Shown: in pieces, positions 51,526-64,000 of the stretch | Layout of the letters: each line of letters opens with the position of its first letter | Position numbering within the stretch: position 1 is the stretch's first letter | NCBI RefSeq assembly: GCF_040115645.1 | Contig: NC_089541.1 | Span: 7,192,001-7,256,000, forward strand | Reading direction: 5' to 3' | From: Euwallacea fornicatus | Taxonomy: Eukaryota > Arthropoda > Insecta > Coleoptera > Curculionidae | DNA length: 64,000 nucleotides | Translations under genes and position numbers: made by a program | Notes under the pieces: model-generated | Told to the model about the DNA's origin: nothing | The model's database searches: none | What the model saw: the letters and a program-made list of their open reading frames with translations, nothing else

Positions 51526-54284
51526 TTTTGGTTCGTAACTTTTTAATTTATTATATTAGAATTATAATATATGGCAAACACACAGATCTTTGCGTTTAAC
51601 CACTCCGATTCGCTAAAGTACGTTGCCCTTTGAACCCAAGCTGATGGTTTCATCGCATAAAGCAACAAATATCAAGACTTGTAAATGAATGGACATTAAA
51701 ATTTGCTTTTATACGAATTTTATCCGTTTTAATTTGGAGACGTTAAAATTTTATAGGGAACCCATATTCCCAAACGGACTCAAACTGCACTATGCAAGTA
51801 TCGTTTGGGACTGACCGAGAATGTTTAGATAAAATTTTAACTATGTAATGAAATAAATGGGTTTTAAATCAGAAAATGTAGGAAATCCTTGCATTATCCT
51901 TAGATTTTCTTAGCTGAAGTGTTACAAGTGAGTGAAACCCATTTTGGAAATCATATTGGGTGGGGAGGGGGATGGTTCCTGTTGCACTTTCTGTGGTTCA
52001 CAGATAAAAGGGCAAACACCTTCTAGAAATGAAAAAATTATCCGCACATTCAACATATGGCTTTCTTTGAAAATGAATAATCATGACATGCCGACAAGAG
52101 TTTTTCTCGGAAGATCAAATTAAGACCCGCCTGTCCCCTACAACAACACACCACATCACTACCATGTGTTCATTGTTAGCAGTTCAACGGAAGCGCGTTT
52201 TGCTTGAAACGTGCTTTTCAGGGCAGAGCCTATAATAAATCATATTACAGCAATTTTGAAAAATGTTTAAAAAAGCCTGGATTTAATTGGTAGAAAATTG
52301 AAATTGATTTTCGTTGGTATTTCTTTTAAGAAACAAAGTCTCGAAAGACCCAATAAGTGACTAGCAGAGGGCCAAGTTTACCAATAGGTAAACTCGAGAA
52401 AATATAAAAATGGTTTTGGCATATTTTTTTAAAGTTAATCTACTACAAATATGTCTCAGAAAAGTTCAAGAACCGCTCTGCAAGCGCATTGCGCATTTCA
52501 AGTTCGTATCTGCAAATGTAAATTGCTCAGAAGAATTTTCGAACCATTATGGGATGGTTTCGTGACGGGTTAGAATAAACCTATTATTTAACTAAATTTT
52601 TAGTGGCGCAAATGGCTGTACTTTGTCTTCAATTAGGGTTTAAAAAGTAGAAAATATTTTCATTTTTCATAGGTAGATACAGAAAAAAGTTAACTCTGCC
52701 ACTGATATTTTTCTGTGAAGATCAATATCTGGTTCCCAACAGTTATCATTATAATCAACATTTTTTAGTAGAATATTCAATGCCGTAACTCTCTTTTTGA
52801 AACTTCTAAAAATGTTATTCTTTACATCTCCAAAACCACTGGAATAATCAAGTTGGACGGTTATTAAAGTTTTACTTGGACTTGAAAGTTTGTAGAAACT
52901 AAACGCGAGTTAGTCTACGGCATAAGAACTTACTACGTCTCAATCTCTAAGAGTTCCGTTCAATTTGTACAATACAATCTTAATCCAGGAATTGCTCTGG
53001 AATTGACGTTTAGCGAAGCCCTGCACATTACAAGGAGATTCCTTTGACATTATGCGGCACCCTAGCAATTAAACGCAAACAGGGGAGAAAGGTCTCTTCA
53101 AGAGCATCTTTCTTGGAAAGTTTCGCATTAAGGAAAGGGTCGCAAGTAGTGTGGGTAATGCACCGTATCTGGAAAGAATAATGATTAATGGATTCTGCCG
53201 TTGAGACTATTTATAATAGCAAAATTAAATATGTAAGTAATGTGATATTCAAGTGCATTGTTTTGAGATTTTAATTGTGGACCACCCAGCGAATGTGAAC
53301 ACTAAATTTCTTTTTATACGTATCACTATTCGGAGGTCATTACCATTTCTTCTAGAAAATCAATATGATCCCCTGAAAAGCGCACATTTAACTAGAAAAC
53401 ACATGTGTCTTCACGAGGGATTAGGTGTTTTTTTTTTCGTGTGAACATTATAAACTAAGATAACAATCGGGCCCACCCACTGTCACCATTAGCACCGAAA
53501 ATAATTTAATGTTCTCGGGTATCGTATTTCAGTGAAGGGATCAACGATATAGAAACGTATATTCACATAACTGAACCTTCATAGATGGCTTCCTCGTTTC
53601 ATAAAAAATCCAATGAAAACTTAATAATGAGATTGGCGTTTTATGTCTGTTTTATAAAGACCTCTCCCACGATAAATCCCTTCGTTTCCTTATAGTTCAC
53701 GATGGGTGGCAAATATTTCTTCGGTTCTTAACTAAAAAAAAATTATGTCCAGTAAATGACTTTCGAATTACTGCCCAACGGCACAATTATTTTTATGAAG
53801 CTGATTATTTTGCAATTCGGAAATGCAATTAACATTAAATTATTAAATTGAAATAAGATTCTGGAGTATAATTTTGCCGATTTGTCTTTTTATACCACCG
53901 AAGACTATGGCCGAACTTAGAAGGCCAAATTGTCGGTATCCGGTATAATTCTTTAACTTGTCTTAATGTCTGCTAAAGTACGTATGTTGTGCTTCAGTGG
54001 CGTCCGTAAGTCCCTCTCTAAGTGTATAATAATATTATCGACGTATTAGAAGGGGGGGAGGATGTTTATTATTTATCGACTTTCACTATTTAACCATTAT
54101 CGTATTTGTTACAGTTCTCAACATACCCACACATTTAGGCACAATTTGGACCATATGAATTGTTGCTATGTTAAATGGACATTGTAGCTTTTGTAAATTT
54201 CAAATAGAATCGACCGCATCCATCATTTGGTCTTTTATTCAATTTATCCATTCTCGCTTTTTTGAAACTGAGGATGAATCAAAT

Positions 54285-54316
54285 CTGCTCTAAAATGGAA
54301 TTACATTTTAGAGCAG
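54285..54316. repeat. Perfect hairpin, 13-bp stem and 6-nt loop
   Basis: CTGCTCTAAAATG and CATTTTAGAGCAG are exact inverted copies around GAATTA. It is an isolated palindrome in gene-free DNA. Confidence 0.85.
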
Positions 54317-57103
54317 CAAAATTTACAGCAAAATTACATATTTTTCATTAGATTAGGTAACACAAATCACCAGATTTGAAAAATATTTGCAAATTCTGAA
54401 GGACTATTTATTTTTGTAAACAAGTTTACTTACATAAATCCATGTGGCAGATTGAGATTTTAAGCAGTACAACTAATACCGTGGCATATGTAAGATGTGG
54501 GATGACTTGAAATTGTAATGTTCCATGGAACTTTCAAATTACTTGCATTATTTGTTCCAATTAAAAAAATCACGTGCCCTATTTCGTCAATAATTCCTAC
54601 AGAAGTTCATTGCTTTGCATGTATTGGTCTCTTCCAATGCCGCGGCAAACTGTGAGCGCACAATAATATTAATTGAACCTTCTCCAAGTATGTTTTTCTA
54701 CCCATGTGCTATTAATGTTAAACTATTACGTTTCGAGAGCTTTTGATTTCGATACGCTAGTATCCGTGCATGCTCAGCATTAAGTAAATTTCTTGATAAC
54801 GCATCATACTATGTATGATGCTCTTAAGATTTTAAATAAAAGGAGCACCAGAAGCGTAAATTGTAGCAAACTCTAATTCAGTTGTCTTATCGAAAAATCC
54901 ACTATCTATTAGATTTTAGTTTTAATGCGCTTAATTGACATAAAGAAATCGGAAGGATGAATTATTATTGTTACTAATCAACGTTAAAGGGATGTTATAA
55001 TCTTCTGATATGCTTAGAATTACATCTTCGTTTCTTGTTGTTGGGGAACTCACGAGATGTCGCATTCTAAGCATTCTATTCCTTTTTTCATTCAAGTTGT
55101 GTTTGGCAAAGCATATTAGATTTTATGGCCGTTTTCTCCACATAAAATTTACGCTCCAACTAAGATGACGTGTCGTATATATTCCTAAGAGCCACGTAGT
55201 ACTGTTCATCTTAAGCTTCTAAAATGAAAAAAATAGTTTTTAAACAAAACCTGTGACTTTTCTCGGATTTCGATTCTGCCCATCTTGACTAGCTTCCCAA
55301 ATATCACCATTTTACATTAAGTTTGGATGCCGACGCCACTGTTCCTCCACAATTACAATACCAAAGCAGGAATCCGGCTTTTTCTCCCGAGTACCGTTCG
55401 ACCGAATTTTAGCCGAGAGATTTTAAGGTAACTGACCCACACCGCCAAATAATTTCGACCTTTGGGTGGCAATTAACATCCTGAACGTCTTATTTAAATT
55501 TCGAAAAACTCATGGAATCGAAAAAATATGTTTCCATCTCCGTCCGAAATCCTAACCTGCTTCGATTTTCCGCGGAAAGGGAAAAACAGGAAGGTCTGGG
55601 GTTCAGTCATAACTTTTCGGAAATTAGTTGTAAAATTGCAGCCACGCTGAAAGTCGCGGTAAGTAAAAGAAGGAAAATGGAATTTGAATAAAATTGGAAA
55701 ATTTCGAAAAATTGATCTTTCTTTTCGAGTTCCTTGTTTGGAATTTTTTACTTAATCCACTCTAATCCGCCCGTTACGTGTACCGTTTGCTCTCTAGAAT
55801 GAGCAAATATAACCTTATATCGCGAAATCCAACCAAGATCTCATACTCCTGTTTTCGCAGAATGTTTGTGATTTTTGAGGCCAAAGTTCGGCCAAAATTT
55901 CAAGATATCAACGGATCGAAAATTGGCAAAAACCAGTAAGTATTTAAACCAATCGAAAATATTTTATGCATACCTAACTGGTTTAATTGAGATTCCAATT
56001 CCGTTTAGTATTCACTATTAACATATTTTATATTGAATTAACGCAACAAAGAATCGTGTAATTTGACGCGTAAAAAATCTCATACGAAATTTAAAGAATA
56101 AACCGGATGACCTCTAAAAATACAGATTCATCTTCGTCCTCCCGACAAAACTGGACGTTGACATCAAAACAGCGGTAAGTACTGTACTTTTTTAACATAA
56201 AAAAAAATACAGAATGTACTTGAATATGAAGTAAAGTTGCGTAACTTGCCTAAAAACGTACAGCTCAGTTTCCATAAGCAATGCTTGTTTTAATTTCCAT
56301 TGGTGTCCTAATGATCGTTTTGTTTTATTTGCTTTCCTGCCTACCAGCTTTATAACATAAGGATTAATTTGGTATTAACAGCTCCTAATGACGAACTATT
56401 ATTATTAATCTCTTTCTTGATAAAAATCTATATATTTATTATCGTTCCCACTTTTTATAATATTGAGCCATTAAACAATTAATGATCGATGATAATCGAT
56501 TGTTAATAATTATGTTTTCACATTGGTATAGACGGCGAAACACAACTTCTACAAACCAAAGAAGCGATGTAATGATTTTTTTGATTTATTGAATGACTAA
56601 TGCTATTATAACATAACGAGTACTCGAGACACGCTACATGGGGTCTGGTTCCGATTTTAAAGAATTCAATATTCCCTGGAAATGACGTCGAAATGACGTG
56701 GGTTTTTGCAGAAATTTGCATCGTCACATTAATGTAATTCCGGGGGAATATTCTATACCAGAGATTCCAAGATCTTCACCCTGATACTTAAAAAAAATTC
56801 TATTTAAAAGGCTATAATTCATCCACACTCTAAGTTACGGTTTTCGTTAATTTTAGGTTTTACTACCTACTCTGAAAATAGAAAATATCTTTCCAAAAAA
56901 TTCCAACAAGGGCTTATTAGGTAAAATTTCAACAAATTAACGACGTTCCCAAGAGAAAACTGTTTCTATTTATAGATATTTGTTCAAAATGATGCTGTGT
57001 CAAAAACAGTTCTACCATGACAGGACTAAAAGCTATATTTTCAAAAATCTTCAATAAAACCATAAACGTTTGGAAGTTAAAAATAGAAACTGAATCATAT
57101 TCA

Positions 57104-57120
57104 CCATCATCATCATCATC
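57104..57120. repeat. ATC triplet microsatellite
   Basis: About five to six perfect ATC units in intergenic DNA. Confidence 0.8.
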
Positions 57121-58769
57121 GCCAGCAAAACAACCTTCGAAGGTTGTTGGAGGAATTCTGCTAAACTGGTCGGCTATATTTACATCGAGGAGTACTTAAT
57201 TAAGATGATTCTTCGAATACTATAGGGATTAACTAACCAGCTCACTATTAATTCATTCATGCGTTATTTGTTATATCAGGCGATGACACAAAGGCGGATA
57301 TATAACCTGATTTCGATCCTCTGAACAGGTAGTATCTTTCTGCCTAATATTGGTCTTAAGGGCTATTATAATCAAATGACCACTCTTCGGTAATATAATT
57401 ATACAATGTGAATACATTTACGTAAAAATACTACATTTTGTTGGCTTGGTAAAATGTTAATGGGATATTATATTGACAAATTGGAAAATTTAAGGTCAAC
57501 TTGTTTTTATTCGGATATTACTAAGGTATGTATATAGATTTATTCATATGATCCCTTATATATCCATAAAATAATATGAGAAACAATAAACAACAATGAT
57601 GGTTTCAGCGAGGTCACTTGTCTTAAAAATTGAAAGATTGCTTATCATTACCATTATTAAGAAGCGTAGAAGAGAATTTTTGATAACCTCTTAAGCAGGT
57701 ATATATAAGTATAAGTCAAATAATTCTATTGGTTTAGCGGTTTTCGGCATCACTAATTACTATCGCCGAAAATTCTCAAGGCCATTAGGAATACCAATAA
57801 TTTATTTAATTAAAATGTATATTATTTATTTTGGATGTTCGTAAAAAATACGTAATTCTTCTTTTTGCGAATGTTTACGTAGTCTCGTGTTAATGCAAGG
57901 CCGCTTCCTCTTCTTCGCTGGGTAAATTATCATAATAATGATTTGATATCTTCTATTGGATAAAAACAATGGTTATTGCCTTTGGTTGTTGAGTCATCAA
58001 TGCGCCAGTAAACATCTTTTTAGTTAACGTGTGTATTTGTCTTCATTTCAAAGTTTGTACTTCTTTATAGAAAATAGAAAACTCTAAATGAACTGCCCAA
58101 TCTTTAGTTTTGTATTCTTTTCCGGCACTGATTCACAGCAGAGAAATCTTATGACGTATTCTGCGCATCTCTATATGTTTGCTTTTATGTATATTTCCAA
58201 CCGCATCGACATAATGTTCTTCCTAAACCCACCTGGAAGTGGAAAAATAGATCATTTGATCTTCAGAAATGGAGAATTTTCTTCGTAAATGACGTAAAAA
58301 GGAATTTCTCAACGTCGTCAAAGAAATAAACCTCAAAAATATTCTTAAGATCACACCTAGTTACCCAGAAGTGAAAATTTCCTATCAACCAACGGATTCT
58401 TTCATTATAAGGTGGATGTTACTATTCTGGTCATTCAACGTTATCTAAAACTCTGAAAACCTACTTTAGATTGTCCTTCACGTGACTGCGTTTCTCAGAC
58501 ACCAACTTTTATCAGCCAGCTCTGGCATATTCATTTTGTGGGGAAGGGCGTGCCACAGGTCTTGCAGAAGGGGGGCAAGTTTACAGTACTAAACAGCAGA
58601 GCAAAGAAAGGGAAAATCTTTCCCAGGTTGCCCCTAGCGAATTTTTGGGGAACTCCGGAGATGGAAATAGAGCGAATGCAAAATCAGTCTCCAGATTAAA
58701 TAACTAATATCGAAGGTAGCCGTAAGAAAGACTACTCGGACAGTACTTCTGCAAATAATCTTCACCACG

Positions 58770-59119
58770 AGTTCCGCTATTTATCTCATGGGAAATAGGT
58801 TTAGAAAAGAAGAATGCGACTCGGTTTTTATCCAGGAATCCTGGAAGAGATAGGACCATTGCCTGCATTCGAGACAGTAACCCAAGAGCGGCTGTATTTG
58901 TTGAGAAAGATATTTGGCGGGGTGGAAGAAGAGGGTAGACTTAATAGTCAGCTTTAAGCATTTTCCTGGAGAAGACACTGCGCCCAGATACCTTCAGCTG
59001 CAGTCGTTAGGAACTTGATTGACCACTAAAACAGGAAGAACCTCCTGCTGATTTTGAGATGCGATGCCAATGCACATCACACAGTATGGGACCGCATGTA
59101 CATCAACGTGAGAGGTGAG
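58770..59119 (+). pseudogene. Non-LTR retrotransposon endonuclease fragment
   Basis: Mixed-frame translation gives FLSRNPGRDRTIACIRDSNP, then RAAVFVEKDIW, and, after stops and shifts, LLILRCDANAHHTVWDRMYI followed by NVRGE. The C-D-A-N-A-H-H-x-V-W motif with a following R-G-E is the signature of the AP-type endonuclease domain of jockey/R1-like non-LTR retrotransposons. Several stops show it is dead. It may come from the same kind of element as the reverse transcriptase piece at 46.3 kb, but the two are on opposite strands and 12 kb apart. Confidence 0.78.
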
Positions 59120-59559
59120 TAATTTCTTAATTTTCTGTCAGAGAAATATCTAATTATCTGTTACACCGAGTATTGAGTAAGATTGTACTATAACTGGTAT
59201 TTCATAAAAGAATTTCCCCACTACGAATTTCGCTCGAATACCGGTTTAATGAGTTCTGCTTTATTCTCCTCTCGTTGCGATGTATATCTTCGTGTAAACA
59301 AATGGGTCGAAAGTAAAGCAAAATCTGACACTTACCTCACACCTTGTCAAAATGTAGGTAGCTTTACAGGAGGACCCCGACTCTACTATCATCTCCTTTG
59401 AAAGCCCTGACCGTACTTAGCCTGCAACATAGAGTATATGGCTAGTTGACATATGTAGATACTGCGTCATTTTTCGAATTACCATGTGCAAAATTATGGA
59501 GATTTATGCAAAATTCTTAAATTTATTTATTTCTGATCCTATAAATATAAAAAAAACCC

Positions 59560-59725
59560 AAGTGGATGGTAAAATGTCAAAAGCATGGCTTGGATAAATT
59601 CGTTTGTTAATCTGTTGCTAGTAAGATTTTTGATGTTAAATAGCAAATGGTGTAATCAAGGTCCTGCATTTACAGTTGATCGGTCACTGCAAGATTTTTT
59701 TAATGATCACCCGTTAGGAAATATG
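59560..59725 (+). repeat. Low-copy dispersed repeat (copy 3 of 3)
   Basis: Matches the 14.3- and 18.0-kb copies in order: GCTTGGATAAATTCG, then GTTAAATAGCAAATGGTGTAATC, then TTTTTTTAATGATCACCCG. Confidence 0.55.
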
Positions 59726-61125
59726 AACGTGCAAAAACATGTGCCTGAACTCCTGGGGGTCGGTCCCTTCAGCAATCTCTCTGCATTTACATAACGGTCA
59801 TCAGACGAATAATCACGTACTGAGCTATAGTTTGATTACAACAAACCAAGCAAAGTACTATAGGGGAAAAAATATCATTACGATTTTGTTCAAAGATAGA
59901 ATAAAAAATGTCCATTCTGAGTGATGATGAGTTCTCGATACTGAGAAGAAGTGAAAGCGATGTTTGCATCCTTAAATTTAAGATATCGCCTTGATTGTTC
60001 AGGTAAAGCTGTGTGTTGTAAACAACCAATTCTTCGTATAATTCTCCCGTGTCATCTTTCCAACATTTCAACCAATTAGAGCCAATGTTTTCTGATATGT
60101 TTCGCATATTCAACATACTGAAGCTTTTTGGCCTGGCATCCCTGCTCCCATTCTTAAGCATCAGATGGAGATCTAGTGGTCAACTAGGACCACACCTGCC
60201 AGCACTCTTCAATACATCAGTATGACAATTTTTTCTGTTACAGAAAATGCCGTTTAAGTACACAATTCAAGGAATCCGAAGCAACAATGGCCGCGGGCTG
60301 TCCGGGAGGTATTTCCATGTTAGATTTGTCGTTTATATTTCTGCGGAAGAACGCCATCCTGGGAACCGTTTGCCTCTGAAGAGACCGAGAGATTACACCG
60401 GCTATTTATTATCGTTCTTGCCTACTTATTTGTTGGATAATTGGCCATTTCGGACAAGACGAACACCTGAACGCTTCCCTTTCTTTATCAAATAATTCGC
60501 GGACTTATACGACCTTATCAAGTTAATTTACTTAAAATGTTTCAAATCTCAATGTTAACCTGCTCTAAAAGGGATTCTTGTCTTAGGCAAAGTCTGTTCC
60601 TTTATCAGAGTCAACCAGATGAGGAATATCTAATTATTTAATTTGGTGGACTCTACCAAATCTCAGCTGCTAATACACCTCTGCAGAAGGGAGAATCTTG
60701 AAGTCAGGGTCGGACTCACGATTTGAAAACGACAAAATGAGCTTCGCGCACAAACGATATTATGGAACATTCAGCGTGTTTGAAAAATATCCGAAGATAC
60801 GTAGTTGCTAAGCTAGTTGAGTTCGAGGGAGAAGAATTGCATTTTTATGGTAAAAAATTCACACATTCTCCATTATCCTTCGATTTTCTTATTTCTGTTG
60901 TTCCAACTTGTTTGTTAAATATTTAAGTAAGTTTAAAATCTAAAAGTACTTTATTCGATGTCATCACAAATTAGCGATGTGACTTGCGATTAAAGCTAAG
61001 GTTTTCTAGGAAAGCGGTGCCGTAACATAGCGGCTGCTATAAAACTTTGCTCGTCCTTTTCACATTCATGTGGTTTTTAGGTAGCGATAGGCAACACCAT
61101 CATTGACGTTAATAGGTATTACTGA

Positions 61126-61164
61126 CGCCGTAATATAACGCCATGCAGCAGTTATATTACGGCG
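61126..61164. repeat. Perfect hairpin, 14-bp stem and 11-nt loop
   Basis: CGCCGTAATATAAC (61,126-61,139) pairs exactly with GTTATATTACGGCG (61,151-61,164), and pairing extends outward with one mismatch. Stem and loop size could suit a small foldback or a structured RNA if transcribed. Confidence 0.85.
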
Positions 61165-62249
61165 CCGTTTTCTCATAGGAAGCCGCAGCTTTAACAGGAA
61201 TTAAACAGGCTTTCTGATTTTAAAGACACTCTGTATATTTTCCGATATATTGAATCTCCGGTTCGACGCACGAATCTAGAGCTACAATATCGGAGCTGAG
61301 TTACGATGCTATTAGAATTTAGTAGTGTATAACCCGTTCTCCTCGAATAGTAACCATTATTTTCTAAACGAACTTACAGATTTCTCAAAGTCCCATCCTG
61401 GAATCCACCCTTACCCCGATAATCGCCTAATGGGGTTTTTCTAGCCCACAAGCGGTCCTGACAATATAAAAGCATCATCCTCCTGTAATCTGAAATGCAA
61501 TTTTCATCAAAGCAATGCATTATTCATTGTCAAGCCCGCACATCTGTAACTCCATTATTATTTGCAGAGTAGGTACCAACGTTTCGTTATGGATTATGCA
61601 TGTGCCTGACATTTTTTTTATTTCAAAAGGGATTTCAAATGTACTATTTCGAAAGGAAAGGTTTGTTGAATTGCCGAAAGGTCTTGTGCGACATTTAGTA
61701 CCACTTGATGGTACCACAATTGCGAATGCACCGTCGTGCCCATGACCCTCGAGCCTCGAAGCTAACGAACTCTGAACGGCCAAGAGCGGAACCCGAAGAA
61801 GTCCAGCGTATCGTGCTGGACCGAGTGGACAACAGATTAGCCCATGCAATGTTGCATAATTTGCTACATTTTAAGAAAAGAAGTCTCGGTGATTTATAAC
61901 TCGCAAACATTGTTTTTCCTGCCGTTAATTTATGGCATTTTCTGGAACTTAATAGGTCACTTGTCACTTACCGGCAAAAACTTGTTTCCACAGAATTAAT
62001 CCTCCTTATAAGGTGTTTCAATTCGCAACTTTATCATATGGCCATTTGCGATAACGAGTCGGATATTCCTGACATTGCCATCAATTTTATCGTCCCATCT
62101 TACGATTCATATGGATTTCCATCACTGGAAAAGGTGATCTAATAGTTTAAAGAGAGGAAAAAATATTGTATTGCTTTTGGAAGTTCAACTTTCTCTAATC
62201 AGCAAAGATCACATTTTAAAATTATTTAGTGTAATATTGTAAAGTAGTT

Positions 62250-62505
62250 ATTCTACGGATTTCCCAGATACTTGCTATCAGTGCTCTGAGTCAAAAGTGC
62301 AAAAAATAATGACGACTTAGTCCCATTGTAGATTTTTAGTAATAATACAAGTTATTTTGTGTAGGGTTAAAGATCTAATGGTGATGACCAATCTAGGATA
62401 TTATTTAAGGAATGCTTTCAACGGATTCCCGAGATATCTGTGGTCAAAATTTTAAAACTGGCAAAAAATAGACATGTAACCTCCCCCATTTGGAAAATAT
62501 CAGAA
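62250..62505 (+). repeat. Old direct repeat, units about 170 bp apart
   Basis: ACGGATT.CC.AGATA.......TC followed by AA.TGGCAAAAAATA, ACATGTAAC and CCCCCATT in one unit is matched by TACGGATTTCCCAGATACTT, GTGCAAAAAATAATGACGAC and GTCCCATTGTAG in the other. Both are divergent. Confidence 0.5.
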
Positions 62506-64000
62506 ATATTTTGAAGTTTAATAGTTATTTTTAGCTTAACTTACTGATAGGGATACCGTATTGAGTCTACTTCACTTGAAGTTTTCAAATCTTTTCGTGC
62601 CTTTTAAACATTTTATATATCTATAACAATCAACGTTCAAATTGAAAATTAAATATTTAATTAGTTATTATAGTTGGCGACGACCATTGATAATAAGGTG
62701 TTTAAAACTCTGAACTCTATTTATTAGCTACCTGATTAAAAATAATAATTTACTTAATCGTATTCAATTTGATAAACATCACTAAAAATACATCACCGTA
62801 AATATTTAGTATAATCCCAGTCAATATATGGTAATAATTAAAAGGTTGTTAAGTTAATTAAAGGTAATTTCCATAAATTAATACAATTATGAGACAATTT
62901 TCCTTTTTAGATTTTTTTGATATTTGTGTATGTGTACACGTTTATTAGGAAATTAACATAAAATGAGAATAATTTTAATGCTGAACACCGGGATGGGTAA
63001 TCAATACATTGGGCTGTAAACAAGTTTTTGAGCTTCTAAGCTTTTGACTGTGCTCGAAAATATGAGCAAAATCTGTAAATACCCATGTTGAAGATCGAGT
63101 TATATAGCAAACAAATGTTTAAAACAGTTGGTTTGTTGGATATTTTAGTTCAAATTCAATCTCAAAGTCAGATAAATATAGAAATTAAATTGACCCTATA
63201 TTTCAGCAACTAAAGGACGAACCAAAATCAGATTTCCAAATACTCGAATTAAATTTCAAACAAAACGCTATAACCTCTCAGTAACTGGTTCTGTTCACTT
63301 CTCATCTTAGGCCTAACTGTGTGTCTACCACTATCAGATGTTCAAACCTGATAATTCACAAACTGCCCGGTACAATACTTTTGCATAAATTTGTCCCACT
63401 TAGGGACAGGTTCTTGTGTTAAACGGTCATAAATTTTACATAAAAAACATTTAAAGGTGCTCGAGGAAGATCAGAAAATGTCGATTTTTTTCTAGATCAG
63501 ACGGAGAAATTACTGTATGTGAAGCGAGTTAGTGTGACATGGTTGAAAGTAACACCAAAATAGTTTTCACGATGGCCTTCTAACGGTTGATATGTTCGTC
63601 ACTTGCAAAGTTGAAAGAATGCTGATTATTTAAATATTTTCGTAGTTATTTGATATGGACTTTGCTTTGACATGAGTGGATTGAAGTTGAATGTTATTGA
63701 AGGTAAGTGAGTATAGAAAATTCTGAAGCTATGCAATCTCAACTTACCAGTACCATTAATTCGAATTTAAGCCTTTTGGGTCATACACGTGAAGAGAAAC
63801 ACGACAAAAACTAGAAATTTGTAGTGAAGTACTTTCAGATCCAGAATGTCATGTGGTGTAAAATGTGACTGAATTTGGTGCTCTCACCACAGTAAAAAAA
63901 ATATTTTCTGCTAACGCCAACAGTGAAGAAGCCTCTACACTTTCGATTTGCTTACTATGTTGTTGTGTATACCAATCACTATAACGTGAATTATCTGTTC

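Larger units (their letters stand above)
49562..58769. other. 9-kb gene-free stretch with repeats
   Basis: No supported gene on either strand. Contains copies of a dispersed repeat (50.93-51.53 kb), a perfect hairpin at 54,285-54,316 and an ATC triplet run at about 57,104-57,120. The rest is AT-rich with no recognised element. Confidence 0.65.
59120..64000. other. Gene-free end of the window with repeats
   Basis: No supported gene. Holds the third copy of the 175-bp repeat (59,560-59,725), a perfect 14-bp hairpin (61,126-61,164) and an old direct repeat at about 62.25-62.5 kb. Confidence 0.6.

Overview
The window is animal nuclear DNA, most likely from an insect (perhaps a beetle, but that is only a guess). 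It is AT-rich, the single gene has spliceosomal GT-AG introns, and the gene-poor parts are littered with insect-type Tc1/mariner and non-LTR retroelement debris. No bacterial gene organisation, CRISPR array, rRNA gene or convincing tRNA gene was seen.

The left half (about 1 to 36,139, + strand) is one gene: the ortholog of SMG6/EST1A, the endonuclease of nonsense-mediated mRNA decay (NMD). I could assemble 24 coding exons (749 to 36,139) whose splice phases all agree. They give 1,576 codons plus a stop, starting inside the protein. A 13-nt exon tail at the window edge (1-13) fits the phase of the first full exon, so the true N-terminus is probably upstream. In order the protein has an Arg/Ser/Asp-rich disordered N-terminal half, an Est1/14-3-3-like helical region (exons 11-18), a linker with an acidic and charged segment (exons 19-21), and a C-terminal PIN nuclease domain with its three acidic residues kept (exons 22-24). 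The first 17 exons lie within about 9 kb; the last seven are spread over 13 kb by long introns, after one intron of 13.3 kb.

The right half (36.2-64 kb) holds no gene I can support. It contains transposable elements and repeats: an almost intact mariner element (48,274-49,559, minus strand, DD34D, broken by one frameshift), two near-identical 0.62-kb internally deleted Tc1/mariner-like elements with 125-bp inverted repeats (30,208-30,828 in a SMG6 intron and 37,897-38,514 just downstream, in opposite orientations), a 1.4-kb relative with 210-bp inverted repeats (28,675-30,090), fragments of non-LTR retrotransposons (a reverse transcriptase piece near 46.3 kb and an endonuclease piece near 58.9 kb), a foldback element at 43.6-43.8 kb, several perfect hairpins and some low-copy dispersed repeats.

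Points most worth a second look: the two deletion-derivative transposons that share one internal deletion and an identical 64-residue reading frame; an open +1 frame that overlaps the SMG6 stop codon and runs into a perfect splice donor 80 nt downstream; the long-TIR element beside one of the deletion derivatives; and a perfect 25-bp direct repeat bounding 1.08 kb inside the largest SMG6 intron.
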